Shown here piece by piece: positions 8,570 through 15,701 of a stretch of DNA of 64,000 nt. How positions within the stretch are numbered: the first letter of the stretch is position 1; the number at the start of each line of letters is the position of its first letter. Source of the DNA: VFKI01 sp964647825 (GTDB taxonomy: Bacteria; Pseudomonadota; Gammaproteobacteria; DSM-16500); the NCBI GenBank assembly GCA_964647825.1, contig CAZYJL010000001.1, forward strand, positions 62,001 to 126,000, given 5' to 3'. The position numbers were made by a program, and so were the translations under genes. The notes under the pieces are model-generated. The model worked only from the letters and a program-made list of their open reading frames with translations, ran no database searches and was not told where the DNA came from.

Positions 8570-8653
8570 TAGTAGACCAATTCATTCATCCTGTCATACC
8601 GCGCTTTATGCACGGGATGACAAAATAGACACAATAAATGATTCGGTCTACTA
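8570..8653. repeat. 84-bp palindromic element supplying a stop codon
   Basis: The ends TAGTAGACCAATTCATT (8570-8586) and AATGATTCGGTCTACTA (8637-8653) are inverted repeats with one indel or mismatch. Inside is TGTCATACCGCGCTTTATGC fused to ACGGGATGACA, a shortened copy of the GC-rich palindrome also seen at 17654, 24046 and 56490. The last three bases on the plus strand (CTA, 8651-8653) are the TAG stop of the neighbouring minus-strand L,D-transpeptidase gene, so the insertion sits exactly at that gene's end. Confidence 0.75.
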
Positions 8654-9481
8654 GCCGGCTACCCAATCAGAATGTGACAACCATCTTTGATCAGGATAAT
8701 AAGCCAAAACCACCGTATCATCTTTAATTTTTTCAATTAACGGTCTGGCTAATTGTTGGCTCACGGCAGGGCATCCCCAGCTTCTACCCAACTCACCGTA
8801 TTTACGTGCTGTATCCGGCGCAGCATACCATGCACCATGAAACACAATGGCACGTCGATACGCATTATCATTGATATGCGGCTCTAACCCTTTGACACGC
8901 AAAGATAACCCATTATGCCCAATATACGGCTGATGATCTGTTAAGAAAACGCCAATGCTTGATTTTAAACTACCCGGCGCATTTGAAAATGACGTGGCAT
9001 TGCGCTGCCCGCTATTTTTTCCGTGTGCAACCCAAGTATTAAACAACACTTTATTCCGTTTCATATCGACAACCCACAGCCGACGATCGGCAGAAGGTTT
9101 TGAATAATCAATAATCGTCAACATTTGTTTATCATCAAAGCCTTTGTGACGCGCTTTGACATAGGCTGTTAAGCCAAGCTTTAAGACTTCTGGGCTTAAA
9201 TTACTGGCTTGCGCAAGAATCGTGTGGATTTCCTTGGCATACCAACTACGCGAACCGACCCCCGCGCTCGTATAACTCGTGCTCGTGGCACGCCCTGAGA
9301 ATAAACGGGCAAAAAAAGTAAATGGACCCCAACCGACCAAACTTGGTAACAAAATAATCAACCCTACCAACGCATAATGACGACGTATCTTCACAAGAAC
9401 CCCCAAACGCTCAACAACATGACAACTCGTTGTTTTTAATAAGAAATTTCGAAATTTGATTTGCTGAATGAGCGCCCACAT
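8651..9481 (-). CDS. Murein L,D-transpeptidase catalytic-domain protein (YkuD_2 type)
   Basis: This protein of the YkuD_2 (PF13645) kind has the active site IVFHGAWYA (His215) and GRSWGCPAVS (Cys237). A substrate-domain stretch SIGVFLTDHQPYIGHNGLSL comes before the active site. A hydrophobic segment (residues about 36-60, YALVGLIILLPSLVGWGPF) is a signal anchor, placing the domain in the periplasm. The 276-residue frame starts at ATG 9481, but a GTG at 9394 (VKIRRHYALVG) would place the anchor at the N-terminus as usual and is a real alternative. The stop TAG is formed by the end of the palindromic element at 8570-8653. Substrate and product are not defined. Confidence 0.85.
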   Translation of the reverse strand: MWALIQQIKFRNFLLKTTSCHVVERLGVLVKIRRHYALVGLIILLPSLVGWGPFTFFARLFSGRATSTSYTSAGVGSRSWYAKEIHTILAQASNLSPEVLKLGLTAYVKARHKGFDDKQMLTIIDYSKPSADRRLWVVDMKRNKVLFNTWVAHGKNSGQRNATSFSNAPGSLKSSIGVFLTDHQPYIGHNGLSLRVKGLEPHINDNAYRRAIVFHGAWYAAPDTARKYGELGRSWGCPAVSQQLARPLIEKIKDDTVVLAYYPDQRWLSHSDWVAG

Positions 9482-9635
9482 TAATCATTTTTAATTAAAA
9501 TGTCAAATAATTGACCTGTAGCCTAAGAGAAAAAACCATGGCTGACAGTACAAAAAAAAGCTATATTTCAATGCAGTAAAAAATACCGTACCCCATAAAA
9601 AACAAACCTGACGATCAACATGAGAGCGCCACACT

Positions 9636-10814
9636 ATGACGAGCACAACGCAGTCGCCCCATAAACTACGCGTGGGTATACTCTATGGTGGTCAATCAAG
9701 TGAGCATGAAATTTCACTGCTGACAGCAAGCAGCATCATCCAACATCTAGACCCTAATCACTTTACGGTTGTCCCCATTTATCTTGACCGACAGGGGAAT
9801 TGGCACCATGCCCCACTCACGACACAGGCTGAACGATTACAGAGCCCCCAGCACCTGCTAAAAGATTCATCAGACACTTCGGTTTTTTTCTCCCCTAACA
9901 CACTCAAACAGGCAAGAATCTCGACAGAGACGATCTCACCACCTCTCGCACTGGACGTCATCTTTCCTGCCGTACACGGCACATTATGCGAAGACGGCAC
10001 GTTACAAGGTCTGCTTGAACAAGCTGGTATTGCCTATGTTGGTTGTGGTGTATTAGCCTCGGCGATCTGTATGGATAAAGACGTCGCAAAACGTGTGGCG
10101 CGTGATGCAGGTGTACCGGTTGGACCTTTTTTTGCATTCAAGCAACGGCAATGGGAAAAAAATGCCGCAGACATTCTCACCACCCTTCAGCAAACACTCC
10201 GCTTCCCTGTTTTTGTGAAACCAGCAAATAACGGCTCCAGTGTCGGCATTACCAAAGTCGCATCGCCTGAAACGCTGCAAGCGGCTATCCATGAAGCGCT
10301 GCAATACGACACCAAAGTCATCGTTGAACAAGGCATTAACGCATTTGAACTCGAAGTGGCTGTTTTAGAATCCCCCACTGATCCATCGCAACCCATCACG
10401 AGTGTTGTGGGTGAAATCCAAGCAAATCATCAACATGAATTTTATTCTTATGCGGCAAAATATGTCGATGAACATGGCGCAGCGCTCATGATCCCTAGTC
10501 AAAATGCAAAAGATAGCATTTGTCAGCAAGCACAAGCGTTAGCACGTAAAATTTTTATTGCGCTGGATTGCGAAGGCATGGCGCGCGTGGATTTATTTCT
10601 GGACCGCGACACACAGCAACTTTATTTTAATGAAATTAATTCGCTGCCTGGCTTTACATCCATCAGCATGTACCCAAAACTCATGGCAGCGTCTGGTATT
10701 GTCTATACAGAATTACTAACTCGACTGATTCATCTTGCCTTACAACGTCATCAAGAGAAAAACAAACTGCAACGTCAATTTATTTTGCACACAGCAACGA
10801 TCGAGGAAAAATAA
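9636..10814 (+). CDS. ddl: D-alanine--D-alanine ligase
   Basis: This ATP-grasp ligase makes D-Ala-D-Ala for peptidoglycan. Landmarks in order: VGILYGGQSSEHEISLLTAS (residues about 13-32), HGTLCEDGTLQGLLE, the ATP-binding FPVFVKPANNGSSVGITKV, the VEQGIN lid region, and the metal-binding end LYFNEINSLPGFTSISMYP. The long 392-aa DdlA-type form fits. folA begins on the last base of its stop (TAATG), so the two are coupled. It is unusual to see ddl outside the mur/fts cluster only if this is the sole copy; the window cannot tell. Confidence 0.95.
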   Translation: MTSTTQSPHKLRVGILYGGQSSEHEISLLTASSIIQHLDPNHFTVVPIYLDRQGNWHHAPLTTQAERLQSPQHLLKDSSDTSVFFSPNTLKQARISTETISPPLALDVIFPAVHGTLCEDGTLQGLLEQAGIAYVGCGVLASAICMDKDVAKRVARDAGVPVGPFFAFKQRQWEKNAADILTTLQQTLRFPVFVKPANNGSSVGITKVASPETLQAAIHEALQYDTKVIVEQGINAFELEVAVLESPTDPSQPITSVVGEIQANHQHEFYSYAAKYVDEHGAALMIPSQNAKDSICQQAQALARKIFIALDCEGMARVDLFLDRDTQQLYFNEINSLPGFTSISMYPKLMAASGIVYTELLTRLIHLALQRHQEKNKLQRQFILHTATIEEK

Positions 10815-11305
10815 TGCGACTCAATGCCATTGTTGCCATGGATGAAAATCGCGTAATTGGCAAGAACAATCAATTACCATGGCGATTACCTGCAGATTTG
10901 CAGCATTTCAAAAAAACCACGCTGCATTATCCCATTATTATGGGACGCAAAACCTTTGAATCGATTGGTCGACCGCTACCACAACGTTGTAATATTGTGA
11001 TTACACGAAACCCACCTTTGCCAGATAGCACTGGCTGCATTGTTGTCAATAGTATTTCCGCAGCGCTACACGCGGCGAGCTTTAGTGAGGAAGTCTTCGT
11101 GATTGGCGGCGCACAATTATATGAACAACTATTACCACGCATTCAACGTATTTTTTTAACCCGCGTGCATCACCAGTTCACCGGTGACGCGTTTTTTCCA
11201 GAACTTGATTCTGATACATGGGAAGAAATAGAAAAAATAGATCGCCCCGCAGATGAAAAAAATTGTTATGCGATGAGTTTTATTACGTTACAACGAAACA
11301 AATAA
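10814..11305 (+). CDS. folA: Dihydrofolate reductase
   Basis: This enzyme reduces dihydrofolate with NADPH and supplies tetrahydrofolate for one-carbon metabolism. The 163-residue protein has the standard N-terminus LNAIVAMDENRVIGKNNQLPW, with the acid/Trp pair of the active site in LPWRLPADLQHFK. It also has the NADPH motif MGRKTFESIGRPLP and the FVIGGAQLYEQLLP segment. The ATG overlaps the ddl stop by one base. An AT-rich spacer of about 90 bases follows before the convergent accessory gene. It connects functionally with metF/metH elsewhere in the window (folate-methionine cycle). Confidence 0.95.
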   Translation: MRLNAIVAMDENRVIGKNNQLPWRLPADLQHFKKTTLHYPIIMGRKTFESIGRPLPQRCNIVITRNPPLPDSTGCIVVNSISAALHAASFSEEVFVIGGAQLYEQLLPRIQRIFLTRVHHQFTGDAFFPELDSDTWEEIEKIDRPADEKNCYAMSFITLQRNK

Positions 11306-11398
11306 AAAATACAGATAAAAAATATAAATAAAAAAAATTTATATCTTGCTATATCATTTTAGCAAATAAACCTTTATTCATTGCTGGATTATAAATTA

Positions 11399-12124
11399 TT
11401 ACTCGCTTCCTCTCGAACTTCCAAGGCGTGAAGTTCCTAATTTTGATTCTTGTTCAAGCTCACTAACTCCTCCAGCATCAGAATTACCTGTCTTTGTCGC
11501 TACTGGTTTAAAGAAACTGTCTTTAACATTAGTTAATTTTTTGATTTTCTCGCTCACTTGCTTATCTTTTGTCACCCAATTTGTGAAATATTGAATTTTT
11601 GTATATTTTGAAAGAAGTTCATACAACTTCCTCCAAGTTTCGTTAGTAAATCTCTCATTTTTGTTTAATTTCTCTACACAAGAGTTAACTTGATTACAAA
11701 TAATATTAAGTGAACCTTGGAACGGTTTGATTCTTTCCTTAATAACAGGAGTTAAATCTTCAAGTCTTCCATATGCCAAACCAATACTCTCAGCATCAAT
11801 GTCTTCTTTAGCAAGATTATTTAAAAAAAATTTTTTTCTTTCAACATCTGTTCCAACCTTATTATCATACTCCGTAATGCTAAGATCCTTAACATTTTCT
11901 AAATCAGCTAATTCCTTTTCAATACTTTCATATTTATTTAGACAATCTTTCAAAGATTTCAACAATCTAAAGTCTTCGGAATTTATAAATTCAATTAATT
12001 TTTCATTCAATTCATTTGTACTTTGCAAAAAATTTTCGTCTTTAGTTAATATTTCAAAAATTTCAGTAGCTTCTTTATCAAGCCTTGTTAACTCATTACA
12101 AAAAGAAGATAAATTTGCACTCAC
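11399..12124 (-). CDS. Unknown coiled-coil protein A1; original start probably lost by a one-base deletion
   Basis: I do not recognise the family. The 241 residues are mostly charged helix. A conserved segment at 179-207 (YFTNWVTKDKQVSEKIKKL then KDSFFKP) is shared with the downstream-numbered neighbour at 12362-12907, so the two are paralogues. The frame as scored begins at GTG 12124, which has no good ribosome site. A strong site (CGAAAGGAG) and ATG lie at 12172-12174 but one base out of frame. Adding a G there would give MARGKKDYAITLDNIEIV joined to this frame, parallel to MARLLKAISL of the paralogue. The C-terminus is Ser/Gly/Arg-rich (TSRLGSSRGSE). It is either a relic or uses the weak GTG. 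Confidence 0.6.
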   Translation of the reverse strand: MSANLSSFCNELTRLDKEATEIFEILTKDENFLQSTNELNEKLIEFINSEDFRLLKSLKDCLNKYESIEKELADLENVKDLSITEYDNKVGTDVERKKFFLNNLAKEDIDAESIGLAYGRLEDLTPVIKERIKPFQGSLNIICNQVNSCVEKLNKNERFTNETWRKLYELLSKYTKIQYFTNWVTKDKQVSEKIKKLTNVKDSFFKPVATKTGNSDAGGVSELEQESKLGTSRLGSSRGSE

Positions 12125-12171
12125 GATTTCAATGTTATCTAACGTAATAGCATAGTCTTTTTTTCCTCTGG

Positions 12172-12225
12172 CATAAAAAACTCCTTTCGAAAAACCACTT
12201 CATCTAAGGAATTGACAATCTCAAG
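12172..12225 (-). promoter_or_regulatory. Leader of A1 duplicated from A2 leader (copy 1)
   Basis: On the minus strand this reads TTGTCAATTCCTTAGATG...CGAAAGGAGTTTTTTATG. It matches the leader of the paralogue at 13165-13216 at both ends, with a divergent middle. The perfect AAAGGAG site is positioned for the ATG at 12174, which is out of frame with the 241-residue protein. This shows that the duplication included the 5' region. No good -10 box is seen upstream of this copy. Confidence 0.6.
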
Positions 12226-12361
12226 ACAAAAAAAATTAAAAATATTTATTTTATTCTATCAACTGTTCATAATCATGCCGCTACACATAATAGTCCATTA
12301 ACATTATTTCAATAATTAAATAATTATTTTTCATTTCTAACGTTTAATTTACTCACTACGG

Positions 12362-12907
12362 TCATTTAAACTCTGGCCCCCTTCTTAATTCTTGTCCTTT
12401 TTCTTCGTTCTCAACTGGCTTTGGTGGTTTAAAGAAACTGTCTTTAGCCGCAGTAAGATTTTCGATTTTTTCACTCGCTTCCTTATCTTTTAAGACCCAG
12501 TTTTTGAAATATTTTAAACCCGAAAATTTTGACATTGCATTATATAAAGCTCTTACTGCAGGGTGGCTAAACATCTCTTTTTCTTTTAGTTTTTTCATCG
12601 AAGCGTCAATATGTTCAACTGCTAGTGTTAAATTTTCATTAAGAGTATTTTGAAAAGCTGCATTACTACTAATAAAACTATTTCCAATAGACATTATTTC
12701 TTTTTTAGCATTAAGAATTACATCATCACAACCTGGATTTATTTCTATAATCTGCAATATTTTATTATAATGTTCAATATTCTTGGTATTTTCTATCATA
12801 TTAAGCTTTAATTCTTCTAGCTCATTTACACTCAGAGTTACATTTTCAGATTTTGTTTCTAGCTCTGTTCCCATTTTTTTAAGTCTAGCTAATTCTGAAT
12901 TTATCAT
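12362..12907 (-). CDS. Unknown coiled-coil protein A2, 3' fragment of a split gene
   Basis: This is the distal part of a gene whose proximal part is 12916-13167. The frame is open back through AAA AAA ATA GAT ATA AAT to the A10 tract at about 12919-12928; one more A there fuses both parts into one protein of about 268 residues. Residues 133-161 carry YFKNWVLKDKEASEKIENL and KDSFFKP, the segment shared with the paralogue at 11399. The rest is helical and charged, with an acidic Pro/Glu stretch (PKPVENEEKGQE) at the end. Internal ATG 12907 could only give the truncated form; there is no clear ribosome site before it. Function is unknown. Confidence 0.55.
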   Translation of the reverse strand: MINSELARLKKMGTELETKSENVTLSVNELEELKLNMIENTKNIEHYNKILQIIEINPGCDDVILNAKKEIMSIGNSFISSNAAFQNTLNENLTLAVEHIDASMKKLKEKEMFSHPAVRALYNAMSKFSGLKYFKNWVLKDKEASEKIENLTAAKDSFFKPPKPVENEEKGQELRRGPEFK

Positions 12908-12915
12908 ATTTATAT

Positions 12916-13167
12916 CTATTTTTTTTTTCCTTCAGAAATAGCAATTAGTTCTTTTGCTCTCACATACTCCTTTTCTTTTTCAAACTCAAGTGAGTTTAAC
13001 TTTATTAAAGATGATTTGGTTTCTCTTATTTGATCTTTTGTTTCCATTTCACAAGACTCAAAAATCTCACTACCGATAAAACTTTCTAATTTTTCATGCA
13101 AATTTTTGAAGCTTTCTTTTATATGCAGATAATCTTCAAGAGATATTGCTTTTAATAAACGCGCCAT
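12916..13167 (-). CDS. Unknown coiled-coil protein A2, 5' fragment of a split gene
   Basis: This 83-residue frame starts at ATG 13167, preceded by a strong CGAAAGGAG site. It ends in EGKKK followed by TAG immediately after a run of ten A bases. Adding one A would read EGKKKIDINMINSEL and continue into the frame at 12362-12907. The paralogue at 11399 has the equivalent N-terminal region in a single frame, which supports a split rather than two genes. The N-terminal MARLLKAISLEDYLHIKESF resembles the restored N-terminus of the paralogue only in its first residues. It is likely a pseudogene or a slippage-dependent gene. Confidence 0.55.
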   Translation of the reverse strand: MARLLKAISLEDYLHIKESFKNLHEKLESFIGSEIFESCEMETKDQIRETKSSLIKLNSLEFEKEKEYVRAKELIAISEGKKK

Positions 13168-13223
13168 AAAAAACTCCTTTCGATAACTGTTGCACTAAAG
13201 GAATTGACAACTTGAGTATAGCA
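13165..13223 (-). promoter_or_regulatory. Leader and possible extended -10 promoter of A2
   Basis: On the minus strand TGCTATACT (13215-13223) is a good extended -10 box. It is followed by CTCAAGTTGTCAATTCCTTTAG and then CGAAAGGAGTTTTTTATG. The TTGTCAATTCCTT and ribosome-site blocks are shared with the A1 leader at 12172-12225, which lacks the TATACT. The -35 region is poor, as expected for an extended -10 promoter. Promoter activity is inferred. Confidence 0.4.
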
Positions 13224-13426
13224 AAAATTTATCCGCTTTTACGTCAGGGTACTTTGATATAAAAAATCCAACATTCTTTATGCAATTAACCAATTGAAAA
13301 TAATTGCAAATTACCTTACTCTTGCTTGATTGTTTTTGATGAAAAAGTTATTAATTCAATTTGATGGTTGATAAGACAGATGGACAACCGACCGCACAAA
13401 GCAGTTTATAACAGATTGATTTTATT

Positions 13427-14695
13427 ATGTTAGCTTCTTCCACTATCCCAAAAAAAGAAAAGTTTTTCTTTTCATTATCGCGTTTTAAAAACACTGGATT
13501 AGTACGCTTTATTAATGAATGCGTACAATGCGGAGAAATAAATGAAAAAATTTATGTAGGTATTTTACTCTATAGCCATCATATCATCCTGCGTGATAAA
13601 TTAACGATTCGCGATGAGTCATTACTTTCTTTTTTTAACCCAACATTAAAACATATCCTTGATTTATCCGTGCGAAACATAAAAAACGATTATCAAATAT
13701 TTATTTCGCTTTCTGCATTGTTTGTATTTATTTCAAAACATACTGAGTCTATCTCAGAGAGCAAACAACATATTATTTTCTTACAAGAACGCATTCAATT
13801 AATATTGAAAAAAATAAATGAAATACTACAGGCTTTGCTAAAAGAAAAACCCACACCTAAAGCACTCGATCTTAATTTTAATGCATTAAAAAATAAAATA
13901 AAATCTGTTAAAACTGCTTATCACACTACCAAAAAAATATTTTTTATTTTAAACTCCGCACAAGTATTCATCAAAGAACTAAATAATCCAGTAGAAAAAA
14001 CGCCGAACATCATCTATCGTATACAATTTGCAACAATCTTATTTATATCGATTCTTGTAAAAAAAGATAATCTAGAAGACATTCACCGCCTTTGTCGTGA
14101 AGCGATCAACATTGATACCAAAAATGATATCCCTGAAAATGAACTGTTAAATTACTTATTTCTAGTTGGTTCGCTTATTTCACACCCCAACCCGAAGCAC
14201 GCTCAGCTATTCACGCAAGCATCCTTTACAAAAGAAATAACCATGCATTTAATGGATGAAATTAATCAAATTTACCCACAAAAAAGTTTCTTTGAATTAA
14301 TCAAAATGAATCTGTATTATTTACAAAAAAAATTTTTGCCCGAAAGCATTAGCCAACCCATCAGTTCATCTATTTTATTTTTAAACAACTTTTTTAGCCA
14401 CCGTGAAAGTGAAATTCGACAGATTGCCGACTATTCTCTCGATTTTGTCAATTCAGTTCGTGCTTATTTACCAATCAATGTATCTTTAAATAAACACCAA
14501 CATCACTCAGACTTTATCCGTGCATTGCTGACATTACCTGATGAAATCATTTCCATTGAACAAAAAAATCGGATTAAAAATACATTACCGACCGATTTTT
14601 TTATCGAAGAAATAAAAGAAGAAGTTACAATAGAACAAAAATCAGTAATGAAAATTCATCATTCCGCCAGCGACAGCATTCTTTATCGTAAATAG
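13427..14695 (+). CDS. Unknown 422-residue alpha-helical protein
   Basis: I do not recognise this protein. It is predicted helical throughout, with many Ile, Leu and Lys, no signal peptide, and no clear membrane helix. Moderately hydrophobic stretches such as YQIFISLSALFVFISKH and IQFATILFISILV could be buried helices of a solenoid. Repeated Leu/Ile-rich helices (RLCREAINID, LNYLFLVGSLISHPN, ILFLNNFFSHRE) are reminiscent of ARM/HEAT-like solenoids, but this is weak. It is transcribed opposite to its neighbours and ends at a strong bidirectional terminator (14697-14725) shared with the convergent gene. The AT-rich composition and lack of known relatives suggest an accessory, lineage-specific gene. 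Confidence 0.65.
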   Translation: MLASSTIPKKEKFFFSLSRFKNTGLVRFINECVQCGEINEKIYVGILLYSHHIILRDKLTIRDESLLSFFNPTLKHILDLSVRNIKNDYQIFISLSALFVFISKHTESISESKQHIIFLQERIQLILKKINEILQALLKEKPTPKALDLNFNALKNKIKSVKTAYHTTKKIFFILNSAQVFIKELNNPVEKTPNIIYRIQFATILFISILVKKDNLEDIHRLCREAINIDTKNDIPENELLNYLFLVGSLISHPNPKHAQLFTQASFTKEITMHLMDEINQIYPQKSFFELIKMNLYYLQKKFLPESISQPISSSILFLNNFFSHRESEIRQIADYSLDFVNSVRAYLPINVSLNKHQHHSDFIRALLTLPDEIISIEQKNRIKNTLPTDFFIEEIKEEVTIEQKSVMKIHHSASDSILYRK

Positions 14696-14696
14696 A

Positions 14697-14725
14697 AAAA
14701 GAGCAGATAAAAAATCTGCTCTTTT
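14697..14725. terminator. Bidirectional intrinsic terminator between convergent genes
   Basis: A perfect 12-bp stem AAAAGAGCAGAT/ATCTGCTCTTTT with an A5 loop has a T-run on either strand, so it can end both the plus-strand gene at 13427 and the minus-strand gene at 14747. The stem core GAGCAGA is repeated at 15661-15685 after the paralogous gene. Confidence 0.85.
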
Positions 14726-14746
14726 ATTTCTATTAAAATAAATACA

Positions 14747-15523
14747 TTAACGTCTAGGACTAAAGCTTGGTCGTTTTTCAACCACAGAATCACTTGTTTC
14801 TACGTGTTGATCATCCTTTTCTTCTAGCGGCGCAGAAGGAGCAACTTCCAAGTCATCTGGTTCTTCATATGCTGGAGGAACTGATGAAAGAAGATCACTC
14901 ATATTCTCTTTCTCGCCAAGAGATTCCAGTCTAGCTTTTAATGAATCTACTTCTTTCTTTAAAGACGTTACTTCAGCTTTCAAAGCTTTATTTTCTTGAA
15001 TAAATGAAGCCACTGGATCTTCTATTTCTTTTTCTTCTTCTTTAACTAAAGAAAGGCCTACTTTTAAACTAGGATTTAACTCAATATTCACTACACGAAT
15101 CCATTCAGAAAGATTTTTTATTACTTCTTTCAGGAGTAATTTTATATCATTTTTTACTTGCGCTTCTTTTTCTTTCGCAATTTTTTCCTCTTTTTTTAAT
15201 TTTGGAGGTTTTGCTAAAACTTCACTCGGTGTTGGAAACAGTGTTTTTTCCAAATCAAGCAATTCTCCAGACAATGCATAAGCTATACGTTTCTCTTTTT
15301 CTATTTCTCTTAGATTGTATAAATTAGTTAACTTTCTCGCAAAAGAAATAATTTTATCTTGTGGTAACTTACCAGAGGCTTCAGCAAGTGAATGATTCAA
15401 AGTGACTATTGTTGAAAAATCTACACAAATCTTTTTTTCTATTTTATCAATTTTTCTTATATTTTCTTTTGCTGTATTAATTTTTTCTGCACCAGAAATA
15501 TCAAAAAATTTGCCTGATTTCAT
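14747..15523 (-). CDS. Unknown coiled-coil protein B1 with a PPAY motif
   Basis: The family is unrecognised. I start it at ATG 15523 (MKSGKFFDISG), six bases after AAGGTG, rather than the GTG nine bases upstream; this gives 258 aa. The order is a helical N-terminal half, a Lys/Glu-rich linker, a helix with NLSEWIRVVNIELNP, and a regular coiled coil (ENKALKAEVTSLKKEVDSL, about 178-197). The acidic Pro-rich tail contains SVPPAYEEPDD, and the C-terminus ends RPSFSPRR. The neighbour at 15702 shares the layout (S-W-I helix, PPAY in an acidic tail, basic RR end) and the terminator, so they are tandem paralogues. PPxY is the ligand motif of eukaryotic WW domains; an effector role is speculation. Confidence 0.62.
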   Translation of the reverse strand: MKSGKFFDISGAEKINTAKENIRKIDKIEKKICVDFSTIVTLNHSLAEASGKLPQDKIISFARKLTNLYNLREIEKEKRIAYALSGELLDLEKTLFPTPSEVLAKPPKLKKEEKIAKEKEAQVKNDIKLLLKEVIKNLSEWIRVVNIELNPSLKVGLSLVKEEEKEIEDPVASFIQENKALKAEVTSLKKEVDSLKARLESLGEKENMSDLLSSVPPAYEEPDDLEVAPSAPLEEKDDQHVETSDSVVEKRPSFSPRR

Positions 15524-15660
15524 ACTATTCACCTTATATTTTTAAAAATTTTATAGGCCGGTATTTTTTTAACTTTGACACATCACATCTTTACTCTTAG
15601 AAATTAAAAAAATCAAGATCTTTTTTTTTAATAAAAATAAAACAATAGAGCAATAAAAAA

Positions 15661-15685
15661 GAGCAGAATGAAAATCTGCTCTTTT
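15661..15685 (-). terminator. Intrinsic terminator after protein B2 gene
   Basis: The stem GAGCAGA/TCTGCTC, extended by flanking A and T runs, lies 17 bases after the stop of the minus-strand gene at 15702 and has a T-run on the minus strand. It is nearly identical to the terminator at 14697-14725, showing that the gene duplication carried its terminator. Confidence 0.8.
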
Positions 15686-15701
15686 GTTATTTTTATATTC
15701 A

